Positions 52,634-62,066 of a stretch of 64,000 nucleotides of DNA are shown in pieces. Each line of letters starts with the position of its first letter. The stretch's first letter is position 1. A program made the position numbers and the translations under genes. Source of the stretch: Hoeflea_A sp965249925 (lineage in GTDB: Bacteria > Pseudomonadota > Alphaproteobacteria > Rhizobiales > Rhizobiaceae); assembly GCA_965249925.1 (NCBI GenBank), contig OZ252260.1:1550001-1614000 (forward strand), in the 5' to 3' direction. The notes below the pieces were generated by a model, which was given only the letters and a program-made list of their open reading frames with translations, did not search any database and had not been told where the DNA came from.

Positions 52634-53160
52634 TGAACAACACGCAAACCGGTAAGCCGATACTGCCTTATCGGCCCTGCGTCGGGGTGATGGTGCTCAA
52701 CCCAAAAGGCCTGGTTTGGACCGGCCGTCGCATTGCCAGCACCGACAGCGAGATACAGGACCCGAAACACTTGTGGCAGATGCCGCAAGGCGGCATCGAT
52801 GAGGGTGAAACGCCGATCGAAGCGGCCCGGCGCGAACTCTACGAGGAAACCGGCATGCGCAGCATCGCGCTGCTGGCCGAAGCGCCGGACTGGATCCATT
52901 ACGATCTGCCGCCGGAACTGGTCGGCATCGCGCTCAAAGGCAAGTTCCGCGGCCAGACCCAGCGCTGGTTCGCGTTCCGCTTCGAAGGCGACGACACCGA
53001 AATCGCCATCGACCCGCCCCCGGACGGCCACGCGCCCGAATTCGATGCATGGAGCTGGCGGCCGATGATGCAACTGCCGGACAGCGTGGTGCCCTTCAAG
53101 CGGCTGGTTTATGAACGGGTGGTCGCTGCCTTCGCCCATCTGGACGGATCGCGCACGTGA
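52633..53160 (+). CDS. rppH: RNA pyrophosphohydrolase
   Basis: This 175-residue Nudix enzyme removes pyrophosphate from the 5' end of mRNA and starts its decay. The N-terminus YRPCVGVMVLN, WQMPQGGIDEGE leading into a full Nudix box (GETPIEAARREL, YEETG), and KGQTQRWF-like FRGQTQRWFAFRF are all RppH traits. The start ATG overlaps the previous stop (TGATG). The gene end overlaps the racemase GTG by 4 bases. Confidence 0.95.
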   Translation: MNNTQTGKPILPYRPCVGVMVLNPKGLVWTGRRIASTDSEIQDPKHLWQMPQGGIDEGETPIEAARRELYEETGMRSIALLAEAPDWIHYDLPPELVGIALKGKFRGQTQRWFAFRFEGDDTEIAIDPPPDGHAPEFDAWSWRPMMQLPDSVVPFKRLVYERVVAAFAHLDGSRT

Positions 53161-53876
53161 AACTGATCGGCCTGCTCGGCGGCATGAGCTGGGAATCCAC
53201 GGCGCTTTACTATCGCCTGATGAACGAGGCCGTCAAAGTACGCCTGGGCGGCCTTCACTCGGCCCGGATCCTGCTGCATTCGGTCGATTTTCACGACATC
53301 GAGACGCGCCAGCACGCCGGCGACTGGGACGGCACGGCGGACATCCTGGGCGAGGCCGCGGCCGGGCTGAAGACGGCCGGCGCCGACTTCCTGGTGATCG
53401 CCACCAACACCATGCACAAGGTAGCCGATGCCATCGAGGCCCGATCCGGCCTGCCGGTCCTGCATATCGCTGACCCCACGGGCCAGGCACTGACCGCCGA
53501 CGGACGGCGCCGCGTTGGCCTGCTCGGAACCCGGTTCACCATGGAACAGGCGTTCTACCGGGAGCGCCTCGAGCGCGACTTCGGACTGGACGTCATTGTG
53601 CCGCCGGCTGACGCCCGCAGCGAAATCCACCGCATTATCTACGAGGAGCTGTGCAAGGGCGTCGTGACCGAGGCGTCAGCCGCGATCTACCGGCAGGTGA
53701 TCGGCGATCTTGCAGCGGCCGGTGCCGATTCGGTGATCCTCGGCTGCACCGAAATCACCATGATCGTCGATCCGACGACCGCAGGGCTGCCGACGTACGA
53801 TACAACACAACTACATGCGATGGCGGCGGTGGAAAGGGCGTTGGACGTGCCGGAAATTCGGAAACGGTTTACTTAA
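53157..53876 (+). CDS. Aspartate/glutamate racemase family protein (YgeA-like)
   Basis: This 239-residue protein has the two-domain racemase fold: LIGLLGGMSWESTALYY at the start, ATNTMHKVAD where classic racemases have the first catalytic Cys (here Thr, as in YgeA), and the second Cys in ILGCTEITMIV. YgeA-type enzymes racemise broad amino acids, homoserine for example; a D-amino acid role in wall biology would suit the neighbours. It starts at GTG overlapping rppH by 4 bases. The C-terminal codons PEIRKRFT and stop lie inside the first copy of a REP-like repeat, so the native end may have been changed by the repeat. Confidence 0.9.
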   Translation: MKLIGLLGGMSWESTALYYRLMNEAVKVRLGGLHSARILLHSVDFHDIETRQHAGDWDGTADILGEAAAGLKTAGADFLVIATNTMHKVADAIEARSGLPVLHIADPTGQALTADGRRRVGLLGTRFTMEQAFYRERLERDFGLDVIVPPADARSEIHRIIYEELCKGVVTEASAAIYRQVIGDLAAAGADSVILGCTEITMIVDPTTAGLPTYDTTQLHAMAAVERALDVPEIRKRFT

Positions 53877-54075
53877 TTCATTGAAAAATCTGTGAAAACT
53901 GGAGCGGTGTACCCGAATTAAGCAAACCGTCTCCGAATTTGCAGCCGCCGCGACAAGTGGCTTTTTCGGGTTGTTGACGTTCCGAAGAAATTTGGTGACG
54001 GCTTGCTTAATTCAGCCGCGGCTGTAGTCAAAAGCGACATGTTTTCAAAGAATTAAGTAAGCCGTCTCCGAATTT
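53854..54075. repeat. Four alternating 26-bp REP-like repeats
   Basis: The unit begins GAATTAAG[TC]AA[AG]CCGT and ends [TC]CCGAATTT or similar. It occurs forward at 53915-53940 and 54050-54075, and inverted at 53854-53879 and 53988-54013, with one to four differences. The alternation gives two inverted pairs that could fold into long hairpins between the converging racemase and atpC genes, perhaps acting as a two-way terminator. This is the layout of REP/BIME elements moved by RAYT transposases; no such transposase gene is in the window. Confidence 0.75.
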
Positions 54076-54141
54076 CAGGCACGGCGGCAGTTGGGGACAA
54101 GACCCGGCGTGCTTCCCGACGGGCCAGGTCCGCCGTCCGCT

Positions 54142-54540
54142 CTAAACCGCGTTCTGCAGAGTCAGCAGATTGTCCAGCTGTTCGCTGATCCGCGCCTTGT
54201 CGGCGTCGGTCTTGGCGTCCTGCAGGTCTTCCCGCGTGTCCTGGATGCGCTGCGCCAGCGCTTCGTGGTCGATGTCCTCCACCGCGACGGCCGATTCGGC
54301 GAGCAAGGTGCAGCCATCGGGCAGGATGTCGGCGAATCCGCCGAACACCACGTAGCGCTTGCTGTCACCGGATTCGGACCGTACTTCGACGATACCCGGC
54401 TTGATGGTGGTCATCAGCGGCGCGTGATTGGACATCACGGTCATCTCGCCGTCGGTGCCGGGGATGATCACCTCGTTGACGCTCTCCGACAGCAGCAGAC
54501 GCTCAGGAGATACCAGTTCGAAGTTGAAGGGCTCGGCCAT
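54142..54540 (-). CDS. atpC: ATP synthase F1 epsilon subunit
   Basis: This 132-residue protein has the N-terminal beta sandwich (FNFELVSPERLLLSESVNEVIIPGTDGEMTV; NHAPLMTTIKPG; FGGFADILPDG) and a C-terminal helical pair that can inhibit rotation. It is the last gene of atpHAGDC, 33 bp after atpD. Length is normal for alphaproteobacteria. Confidence 0.97.
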   Translation of the reverse strand: MAEPFNFELVSPERLLLSESVNEVIIPGTDGEMTVMSNHAPLMTTIKPGIVEVRSESGDSKRYVVFGGFADILPDGCTLLAESAVAVEDIDHEALAQRIQDTREDLQDAKTDADKARISEQLDNLLTLQNAV

Positions 54541-54573
54541 GATTTGCTCGATCTCCGATCGGGAGGCGCCGGC

Positions 54574-56040
54574 TTAAGCGGCTTCCGCCGCCAGCCTCTG
54601 GGCCTTCTCGACCGCTTGCTCGATGCCGCCGACCATGTAGAACGCGGCCTCCGGCAGGTGGTCGTATTCGCCGTTGACCACACCCTTGAAGCTACGGATC
54701 GTGTCTTCCAGGTCGACCAGCTGGCCGGGCGATCCGGTGAACACCTCGGCGACGAAGAAGGGCTGCGACAGGAAGCGTTCGATCTTGCGGGCGCGCGCCA
54801 CCGTCAGCTTGTCGTCTTCGGACAGTTCATCCATGCCCAGGATGGCGATGATGTCCTGCAGCGACTTGTAGCGCTGCAGGATCGACTGCACGTTGCGCGC
54901 CACCTCGTAGTGCTCCTCACCGACGATCATCGGATCGAGCATGCGCGAGGTCGAATCGAGCGGATCCACGGCCGGGTAAATGCCCTTCTCCGAAATCGCC
55001 CGGTTGAGCACGGTGGTGGCGTCCAGGTGGGCGAACGAGGTGGCCGGCGCCGGGTCGGTCAGGTCGTCAGCCGGAACGTAAACCGCCTGCACCGAGGTGA
55101 TCGATCCCTTGGTGGTGGTGGTGATGCGTTCCTGCATGGTGCCCATGTCGGTGGCCAGTGTCGGCTGATAGCCCACGGCCGATGGAATGCGGCCGAGCAG
55201 GGCCGACACTTCCGAGCCGGCCTGGGTGAAGCGGAAGATGTTGTCGATGAAGAACAGCACGTCCTGGCCCTGGTCGCGGAAATACTCGGCCACGGTCAAG
55301 CCGGTCAGCGCGACGCGAGCGCGGGCGCCCGGCGGCTCGTTCATCTGGCCGTAGACCAGGGCGCATTTGGACCCTTCCGTCGACCCGTCATTCTCCTGCG
55401 GATCCTTGTTGACGCCCGATTCGATCATCTCCCAGTAGAGGTCGTTGCCCTCACGGGTCCGTTCGCCGACGCCGGCGAACACCGAGAATCCGCCATGCGC
55501 CTTGGCGACATTGTTGATCAATTCCTGGATCAGCACGGTTTTGCCGACCCCGGCGCCGCCGAACAGGCCGATCTTGCCGCCTCTAGCGTAGGGTGCCAGC
55601 AGGTCGACCACCTTGATGCCGGTAACCAGGATCTCGGCATCCGTCGATTGGTCGACATAGGCCGGTGCCTCCTGGTGAATGCCGCGGCGCTGTTCGGTTT
55701 CGACCGGTCCGGCTTCGTCCACCGATTCACCGATCACGTTCATGATGCGGCCGAGCGTTTCGTTGCCGACCGGCACCGAAATCGGGGCGCCGGTGTCATG
55801 CACGTCCTGGCCGCGCACCAGACCTTCCGTCGAGTCCATGGCGATGGTCCGCACGGTGTTCTCGCCCAGATGCTGCGCCACTTCGAGCACAAGCCGATTG
55901 CCCAGATTGTCGGTTTCCAACGCATTGAGAATCGGCGGCAAGTGATCCTCGAAAGCGACGTCGACAACGGCGCCGATAACCTGGGTGACCGTTCCCTTGA
56001 CGCCCGACGTGTCGATGACGGCTTTAGCTGCCTTAGCCAT
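54574..56040 (-). CDS. atpD: ATP synthase F1 beta subunit
   Basis: This 488-residue catalytic subunit has Walker A GGAGVGKTVLI, VGERTREGNDLY, the Walker B region VLFFIDNIFRFTQAG and PSAVGYQPTLATDMG. It carries the catalytic sites that make ATP as gamma rotates. The 25-bp gap to atpG holds its ribosome-binding site (AGAGGGTAAAC). Confidence 0.99.
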   Translation of the reverse strand: MAKAAKAVIDTSGVKGTVTQVIGAVVDVAFEDHLPPILNALETDNLGNRLVLEVAQHLGENTVRTIAMDSTEGLVRGQDVHDTGAPISVPVGNETLGRIMNVIGESVDEAGPVETEQRRGIHQEAPAYVDQSTDAEILVTGIKVVDLLAPYARGGKIGLFGGAGVGKTVLIQELINNVAKAHGGFSVFAGVGERTREGNDLYWEMIESGVNKDPQENDGSTEGSKCALVYGQMNEPPGARARVALTGLTVAEYFRDQGQDVLFFIDNIFRFTQAGSEVSALLGRIPSAVGYQPTLATDMGTMQERITTTTKGSITSVQAVYVPADDLTDPAPATSFAHLDATTVLNRAISEKGIYPAVDPLDSTSRMLDPMIVGEEHYEVARNVQSILQRYKSLQDIIAILGMDELSEDDKLTVARARKIERFLSQPFFVAEVFTGSPGQLVDLEDTIRSFKGVVNGEYDHLPEAAFYMVGGIEQAVEKAQRLAAEAA

Positions 56041-56064
56041 AGTGTTTACCCTCTTTCAGAGCCT

Positions 56065-56946
56065 CTAGAGCGCTTCGGCGCCCGAAATAATTTCAATCAG
56101 TTCCTTGGTGATCTGCGCTTGCCGCTGACGGTTGTAGTTGAGCGTCAGCTTGTCGATCATCTCGCCGGCATTGCGCGTCGCATTGTCCATGGCGGTCATC
56201 CGGGCGCCCTGTTCGGACGCGGCGTTTTCAAGCAGGGCGCGAAAGATCTGCACCGCGATATTGCGCGGAATGAGATCGTTGAGAATGGTCTCGGCGTCCG
56301 GCTCGTATTCGTATACCGCGCTGCTGCCGGTTTGCTCCGGATCGCTGCCCTCCGAGGTGGCCGGAATGATTCGCTGCTCGGTTGGCACCTGGGTGATGAC
56401 CGACTTGAACTCCGAATAGAACAGCGTGCAGATATCGAAACCGCCATGATTGAACAGGTCGATGATCTTGCGTGCGATGTCGTCGGCATTGGCGTAGCCG
56501 ACCTGCTTGACCTCGCGCAGGTCCACCTGGTCGATGATCAGATGCTCATACTGCCGCTTCAGGACATCGTAACCCTTCTTGCCGACGCAGAGGATCTTGA
56601 TTTCCTTGCCTTCCGCCTGCAGTGCCTCGACACGCTCGCGCGCCAGGCGGGCGATCTGTGCGTTGAAGCCGCCGCAAAGGCCGCGTTCGGCCGTGCACAC
56701 CACCAGCAGATGGGTAGTGTCCTCCCCCGTCCCGGTCATCAGGTGCGGGGTGTCGTGTCCTTCCGTCACCGCACCGGCGATGTTGGCGAGAACCGCACCC
56801 ATCCGCTGCGAATAGGGCCGCGCCGCCTCGGCTGCTTCCTGAGCACGCCGCAGCTTGGCCGCGGCGACCATCTGCATCGCCTTGGTGATCTTCTGTGTCG
56901 CCTTGACGGAGGCGATGCGGTTTCTCAGATCCTTAAGTGAAGGCAT
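56065..56946 (-). CDS. atpG: ATP synthase F1 gamma subunit
   Basis: This 293-residue rotor shaft has the N-terminal helix MPSLKDLRNRIASVKATQKITKAM, the Rossmann-like middle (CTAERGLCGGFNAQI) and the C-terminal helix MDNATRNAGEMIDKLTLNYNR. Gene order and the 38-bp gap to atpA are standard. Confidence 0.98.
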   Translation of the reverse strand: MPSLKDLRNRIASVKATQKITKAMQMVAAAKLRRAQEAAEAARPYSQRMGAVLANIAGAVTEGHDTPHLMTGTGEDTTHLLVVCTAERGLCGGFNAQIARLARERVEALQAEGKEIKILCVGKKGYDVLKRQYEHLIIDQVDLREVKQVGYANADDIARKIIDLFNHGGFDICTLFYSEFKSVITQVPTEQRIIPATSEGSDPEQTGSSAVYEYEPDAETILNDLIPRNIAVQIFRALLENAASEQGARMTAMDNATRNAGEMIDKLTLNYNRQRQAQITKELIEIISGAEAL

Positions 56947-56983
56947 CCGTTATTCGTCCGTTGCTGGGTCTTCAACGCCTGGA

Positions 56984-58513
56984 TCAGGCGAAGGATTTGG
57001 CGTAGTCGTCGATAGCCGAGCGCAGCTGCTTGGTGATGTCGTCACTGAGCGCTTTTTCGGTGCGGATGGCATCGAGAATCGCCTGTCCGTCGGTCCGCAT
57101 ATGGGCGAGCAGGCCTTCCTCGAAACGCCCCACATCGTCGACCGAGAGGCCGTCGAGATAGCCGTTGACCCCGGAAAAGATGATCACGACCTGTTCTTCG
57201 GTCTTGAGCGGCGAGAATTGCGGCTGTTTCAGCAACTCCGTCAGTCGCGCACCGCGATTGAGCAGTCGCTGTGTCGCGGCGTCCAGGTCGGAGCCGAACT
57301 GCGCGAAAGCGGCCATCTCCCGATACTGGGCCAACTCGCCCTTGATCGAGCCGGCAACCTGTTTCATCGCCTTGATCTGGGCCGACGAGCCGACGCGCGA
57401 CACCGATAGCCCGACATTCACCGCCGGACGGATGCCCTGGTAAAACAGATCGGTTTCCAGGAAGATCTGGCCGTCGGTGATGGAAATCACGTTGGTCGGG
57501 ATAAATGCCGATACGTCGTTGCCCTGGGTTTCGATGACCGGCAATGCGGTCAGAGAGCCCGAACCGTTGTCGTCGTTGAGTTTCGCCGCCCGTTCCAGGA
57601 GGCGCGAATGCAGATAAAAGACATCGCCGGGATAGGCTTCGCGGCCGGGCGGGCGGCGCAGCAGCAGTGACATCTGGCGGTAGGCGACGGCCTGTTTCGA
57701 CAGATCGTCATAGCCGATCAGCGCATGCATGCCGTTGTCACGGAAATATTCGCCGATGGCGCATCCGGCGAACGGTGCCAGAAACTGCATCGGCGCCGGA
57801 TCGGACGCGGTGGCCGCCACGATGATCGAGTATTCGAGCGCGCCGCGCTCCTCCAAAACCTTGACGAACTGCGCGACGGTGGACCGCTTCTGGCCAACGG
57901 CGACATAGACGCAGTACAGCTTTTCACTTTCCGAGCCGGTTTCGTGCAACGGCTTCTGGTTGAGGAACGTGTCGAGCAGAATGGCTGTTTTGCCGGTCTG
58001 GCGGTCGCCGATCACCAGCTCGCGCTGGCCGCGCCCAATCGGGATCAGCGCGTCGATGGCCTTCAGACCGGTCGACATCGGTTCGTGCACCGAACGGCGC
58101 GGAATGATGCCAGGCGCCTTGACGTCGACGCGGCGCCGTTCCGCGGCTTCGATCGGACCCTTGCCGTCGATCGGGTTGCCGAGCGCGTCGACGACGCGGC
58201 CGAGCAGCTCCTTGCCGACAGGCACGTCGACGATGGCACCGGTGCGCTTGACGGTATCCCCTTCGGAGATGTCGCGGTCGGAGGCGAAGAGAACGACACC
58301 GACATTGTCTTCTTCGAGGTTCAGGGCCATGCCGCGGATGCCGTCCGAGAACTCGACCATCTCGCCGGCCTGGACGTTGTCGAGACCATAGATGCGGGCG
58401 ATACCGTCGCCGACGGACAACACCTGCCCGACTTCCGAGACTTCCGCCTCCTGGCCGAAATTTTTGATTTGATCTTTGAGAATAGCGGAGATTTCCGCGG
58501 CGCGGATGTCCAT
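56984..58513 (-). CDS. atpA: ATP synthase F1 alpha subunit
   Basis: This 509-residue regulatory nucleotide-binding subunit begins MDIRAAEISAILKDQI and has Walker A GDRQTGKTAIL, LLLRRPPGREAYPGDVFYLHSRLLERAA and the C-terminal helical bundle. Its ATG overlaps the atpH stop codon (TGATGG), so the two are coupled. Confidence 0.99.
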   Translation of the reverse strand: MDIRAAEISAILKDQIKNFGQEAEVSEVGQVLSVGDGIARIYGLDNVQAGEMVEFSDGIRGMALNLEEDNVGVVLFASDRDISEGDTVKRTGAIVDVPVGKELLGRVVDALGNPIDGKGPIEAAERRRVDVKAPGIIPRRSVHEPMSTGLKAIDALIPIGRGQRELVIGDRQTGKTAILLDTFLNQKPLHETGSESEKLYCVYVAVGQKRSTVAQFVKVLEERGALEYSIIVAATASDPAPMQFLAPFAGCAIGEYFRDNGMHALIGYDDLSKQAVAYRQMSLLLRRPPGREAYPGDVFYLHSRLLERAAKLNDDNGSGSLTALPVIETQGNDVSAFIPTNVISITDGQIFLETDLFYQGIRPAVNVGLSVSRVGSSAQIKAMKQVAGSIKGELAQYREMAAFAQFGSDLDAATQRLLNRGARLTELLKQPQFSPLKTEEQVVIIFSGVNGYLDGLSVDDVGRFEEGLLAHMRTDGQAILDAIRTEKALSDDITKQLRSAIDDYAKSFA

Positions 58514-59073
58514 CAGCCGACCTCTTTCAGTGCAAGCTTAAGGGAAGACAGTTTCGAGCGAAGGGATGTGTCGATTTGACGCGAGCCGACCTTGACGATC
58601 AGCCCGCCCATAATCGACGGGTCGACGACGACATGTATTGCCACGTCTTTTCCGGTGACGCCCTTCAGCGCCTCCTTCAATTCGGTTTGCTGCGCATCGC
58701 TGAGCGCGTGGGCCGCCGTCACCTCCGCGGTAACCTCACCGCGGTGACGGGCGGCGATATCGCGATAGGCGCGAATGATCCCCGGCAACGCGAAAAGCCG
58801 GCGGTTCCCGGCCACGACACGCAGGAAATTGCCGACCAGACCCTCGAAGCCGCTGCTGTCAGCAATGGCGCCGATAGCCTTCAACTGATCTTCAGCCGAA
58901 AATACCGGACTGACGATCAGTCGCTTGAGGTCGTCGTTGCTTTCAAAAAGTGTCTCGAAACGGGAAAGTTCGGTGCCGACTGCATCTTCGGCCTTTTGCT
59001 CCAGCGCCAGTTCGAAAAGCGATGACGCGTAACGCTGAGCGACTGCGGATAAATGGGACGAGGTGTCTGCCAC
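58513..59073 (-). CDS. atpH: ATP synthase F1 delta subunit
   Basis: This 186-residue stator protein links the F1 head to the peripheral stalk. It starts SSHLSAVAQRYASSLFELALEQ and ends SIMGGLIVKVGSRQIDTSLRSKLSSLK, the conserved OSCP signature. It is the first gene of the operon. The F0 genes (atpI-B-E-F) are not next to it, the normal split seen in alphaproteobacteria. The 298-bp region upstream holds AT-rich promoter-like sequence near 59140-59165 but no gene. Confidence 0.97.
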   Translation of the reverse strand: MADTSSHLSAVAQRYASSLFELALEQKAEDAVGTELSRFETLFESNDDLKRLIVSPVFSAEDQLKAIGAIADSSGFEGLVGNFLRVVAGNRRLFALPGIIRAYRDIAARHRGEVTAEVTAAHALSDAQQTELKEALKGVTGKDVAIHVVVDPSIMGGLIVKVGSRQIDTSLRSKLSSLKLALKEVG

Positions 59074-59371
59074 GGGCGCAATAGTCTCTGAACTGAATCC
59101 AAGGATTTCCCCTCAGCGTCGGGCGACGCCGTAAACCCCTGTTTTTATTTCGATTTTTTCAGACAAGCGAAGACGGTTTCAGGCCCCTCATCTGAAATTC
59201 GAGGTTCGTCTAGCACACGTCCGGTGGACTCGCAACACGCTTTGGCCCGTGCATCAGGGGAGTTTTGCACTATCGCCGGTGAATCTCAAGAAAATGCCCG
59301 GCCGCGGGTCCGCGACGGTCTGGACGCACGACGGCTCTGCCCGGGAGACGCGGCATCGACAACGGCTGGTG

Positions 59372-59761
59372 CTACACATATCCAAAGACAAAGGCCAGCG
59401 GCAGCGCCGCCATCGCCGCCTCGAACAGCAAGGACAGCCAGTTGAAGCGCGAGCCGGCGCGGTCGACGAGGATCGAGACCAGCCGCCCGAAGGCTGTGAA
59501 CGCCCAACCGAGGCCGAGCACCAGGTACAAAAATGGCTGGGCCAGCAGCAGGCAACTGACCGCGCTGGCGAGATAGAAGCCGGACATGGTGCCACGCGCC
59601 TCGGCGATGGCATCGGGATGCGACGGTGCGGTTTGCATCCGCACGATCTTCAGCGACAGCCGCGGCAACACCAGCAGCAGTAGGCCGAAAACCAGCGTTA
59701 TCGCCGCCACCGCAAAGGCCAGCCATTCGCCAGTCGTCGCCGGCCAATACACTTGAATCAC
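59372..59761 (-). CDS. Small four-helix membrane protein, DUF4345-like
   Basis: This 129-residue protein has four hydrophobic helices (EWLAFAVAAITLVFGLLLLVL; MSGFYLASAVSCLLLA; FLYLVLGLGWAFTAFGRLVSILVD; LLFEAAMAALPLAFVFGYV). The EARG at the start of helix 2 and FGRLVSILVDRAG match the pattern of DUF4345 proteins as I recall it. It starts at GTG 59761, with GGGAGA upstream. It stands between atpH and priA on the same strand. Function unknown. Confidence 0.7.
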   Translation of the reverse strand: MIQVYWPATTGEWLAFAVAAITLVFGLLLLVLPRLSLKIVRMQTAPSHPDAIAEARGTMSGFYLASAVSCLLLAQPFLYLVLGLGWAFTAFGRLVSILVDRAGSRFNWLSLLFEAAMAALPLAFVFGYV

Positions 59762-59784
59762 CTCACTTGTCTCCCGCTGAAATC

Positions 59785-61986
59785 TCAGATGAAACTCTGA
59801 GGGTCGATGTCGATTTGCACGCGGATGGAGCCACGCACCTTAGGGCCATCGCGGATCATGCGTTTGATGTAACCCTGAAGATCGGCCTGGCGGTTGCCGT
59901 GAACCAGCAGCCGGAACCGGTAGCGCCCGCGGATCAACGCCAGCGGCGCTTCTGCCGGCCCGAGTACCGTGATGTCGCGGGTGCGCGGCGCGGCGCGGCG
60001 CAGGTCCCGTGCATGGCTCTCAGCCATCGCCCTGTCGGTGGCCGATACGATCAGCGCTGCCAGCCGGCCGAAGGGCGGCAGGCCGGCCCGGGCCCGTTCC
60101 TCGATCTCACGCGCATAGAACGTCTCCCGGTCGCCGGAGGCGATCGCCTGCATCACCGGATGCATCGGTTGGTAGGTCTGTAGCAGGCCACGACTGTGGC
60201 GGCCGGTGCGCCCGGCACGGCCGGTCACCTGCGACAACAGTTGGAAGGTGCGTTCGGCAGCGCGCGGATCGCCGCTCGCCAGGCCGAGATCGGCATCGAC
60301 AATGCCGACCAGCGTCATGTTGGGAAAATGGTGGCCTTTGGCGACCAGTTGCGTGCCGATGACGATATCGGCCTCGCCTTTGGCCACTGATTCCAGTTCC
60401 AGCCGCAACCGCCGCACGCCACCCAGGAGGTCTGAAGAAAGCACAATCGTCCGGGCATCGCCGAAATGGCCGTCGACCTCCTCGGCAATGCGCTCGACCC
60501 CTGGGCCGCAGGCAACCAGATGATCGAGCGTCCCGCACTGCGGACAAGCCTCCGGAACCGGTTCCGAATGGCCGCAATGATGGCATTGCAGCAGACCGCG
60601 AAACCGATGTTCGACAAGCCAAGCGGAACAGTCCGGGCACTCGAAGCGATGCCCGCAAACCCGGCACAGGGTAAGCGGCGCATAGCCGCGCCGGTTGAGG
60701 AACAGCAGGGCCTGCTCACCGCGCTCGAGCGTTTGCTTCACAGCGGAAATCAATACCGGCGACAGAAAGCCGCCGCGCGCCGGCGGTGCCCGGCGCAAAT
60801 CGATCAGGCCCAGATCGGGAAGCGCAGCGCCACCGAACCGTTCGGGCAGATGGATGGCGCCGTATTTCCCGCGATCGGCGTTGACCCGGCTCTCGATCGA
60901 CGGCGTGGCCGAGGCCAGAACGACGGGAAACCGGCCGATGTGACCGCGCACCACCGCCATGTCGCGGGCGTTGTAGAACACCCGGTCTTCCTGCTTGTAG
61001 GCCACGTCGTGCTCCTCGTCGACGACGATCAGCCCAAGCTCGGCAAACGGCAGGAACAGTGCTGACCTGGCGCCGGCTACGACACGCACGTCGCCTTGCG
61101 CCACCTGCCGCCAGACCTTCTCGCGCATGCGCGGTGGGATGTCGGAGTGCCACTCGGCCGGTTTGGCGCCGAAACGCTGTTCGAACCGCTCCAGAAAGGC
61201 CGCCGTCAGCGCGATTTCCGGCAGCAGGATCAGCACCTGGCGCTGGTCGCGCAACGCCGCGGCTACGGCTTCAAAATAGACTTCGGTCTTGCCGGAACCG
61301 GTGACGCCGTCGATCAGGCAGACCTGGGCGCGCGTTGCCGCGAACCCCTCTACAAGCCGTCGCGCCGCGGCCCGTTGAGCGTCGCTGAGGTCGGGACAGC
61401 CAAATCCCGGGTCCGGTGGCGCCACGATGGGGCGCGGCGGCAACAGAATGCTCTCGAAGACCTGCTGCCGGATCAGCCCGTCGACAACGCTCATCGAAAC
61501 GCCCGCCGCGTGCGCCAGGCCGCTGCGGGTCCAGCCGAATCCCTCCTCCGCCAGCGCGAGCACCCGCTGCCGCGCCGTTGTCATGCGTTCGGGACGCCGG
61601 TCGGACAGTCGCAAGCCCGGAATCGGCGGTTCGGGATCGAACGCCGCCGGTACGCGCAGCACCATGCGCGCCACCATGCCCGGCGGCGACAGCGTGTAGG
61701 ACGCGACCCAGTCGACGAAACGCCTGATGTCGGCGGCCAACGGCGGACAGTCAAACACCTGAGTGATCGGCCGCAGCTTTTTCGGATCCACGCCGTCCGT
61801 CTCGGCGTCCCAGACGACCCCGGCCACCTGTCGCGGTCCCAGCGGCACCTGCACGATCGAGCCCGGTTGTACGGAAATCCCTTCCGGAACCGCATAGGAA
61901 TAGGGTCGTTCCGCCGGCATCGGAACCAGCACCGGAACCGTGCGCAGTTGCGCGTCGGGAAGCAGCAAAGCCTGCGAATCTGTCAT
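59785..61986 (-). CDS. priA: Primosomal replication protein N' (PriA helicase)
   Basis: This 733-residue helicase restarts stalled replication forks. It has an N-terminal 3' DNA-end-binding domain (VPVLVPMPAERPYSYAVP; VQVPLGPRQVAGVVW), Walker A GVTGSGKTEVY, DEEH box VVDEEHDVAYKQ, a zinc-binding insert with eight Cys (CRVCGHRFECPDC; CHHCGH; CPQCG), and motifs V-VI with GTQLVAKGHHFPNMTLV and QVTGRAGR. I chose the ATG at 61986 (MTDSQALLL); a longer frame to 62061 has no family support. It is divergent from the transaldolase-like gene. Confidence 0.97.
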   Translation of the reverse strand: MTDSQALLLPDAQLRTVPVLVPMPAERPYSYAVPEGISVQPGSIVQVPLGPRQVAGVVWDAETDGVDPKKLRPITQVFDCPPLAADIRRFVDWVASYTLSPPGMVARMVLRVPAAFDPEPPIPGLRLSDRRPERMTTARQRVLALAEEGFGWTRSGLAHAAGVSMSVVDGLIRQQVFESILLPPRPIVAPPDPGFGCPDLSDAQRAAARRLVEGFAATRAQVCLIDGVTGSGKTEVYFEAVAAALRDQRQVLILLPEIALTAAFLERFEQRFGAKPAEWHSDIPPRMREKVWRQVAQGDVRVVAGARSALFLPFAELGLIVVDEEHDVAYKQEDRVFYNARDMAVVRGHIGRFPVVLASATPSIESRVNADRGKYGAIHLPERFGGAALPDLGLIDLRRAPPARGGFLSPVLISAVKQTLERGEQALLFLNRRGYAPLTLCRVCGHRFECPDCSAWLVEHRFRGLLQCHHCGHSEPVPEACPQCGTLDHLVACGPGVERIAEEVDGHFGDARTIVLSSDLLGGVRRLRLELESVAKGEADIVIGTQLVAKGHHFPNMTLVGIVDADLGLASGDPRAAERTFQLLSQVTGRAGRTGRHSRGLLQTYQPMHPVMQAIASGDRETFYAREIEERARAGLPPFGRLAALIVSATDRAMAESHARDLRRAAPRTRDITVLGPAEAPLALIRGRYRFRLLVHGNRQADLQGYIKRMIRDGPKVRGSIRVQIDIDPQSFI

Positions 61987-62066
61987 TGTGAGGGTGACCT
62001 TGCCTTGCGTTTGTTTTAAAGGAAAGCCGCAACCGCCCCAAACGCACAGACGAGGCAACACACGCT

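Noticed and set aside
54091..56940. 949-codon plus-strand open frame across the atp operon
   Set aside because: It is antisense to atpC, atpD and atpG, which are unmistakable; the long frame is a GC-rich shadow.
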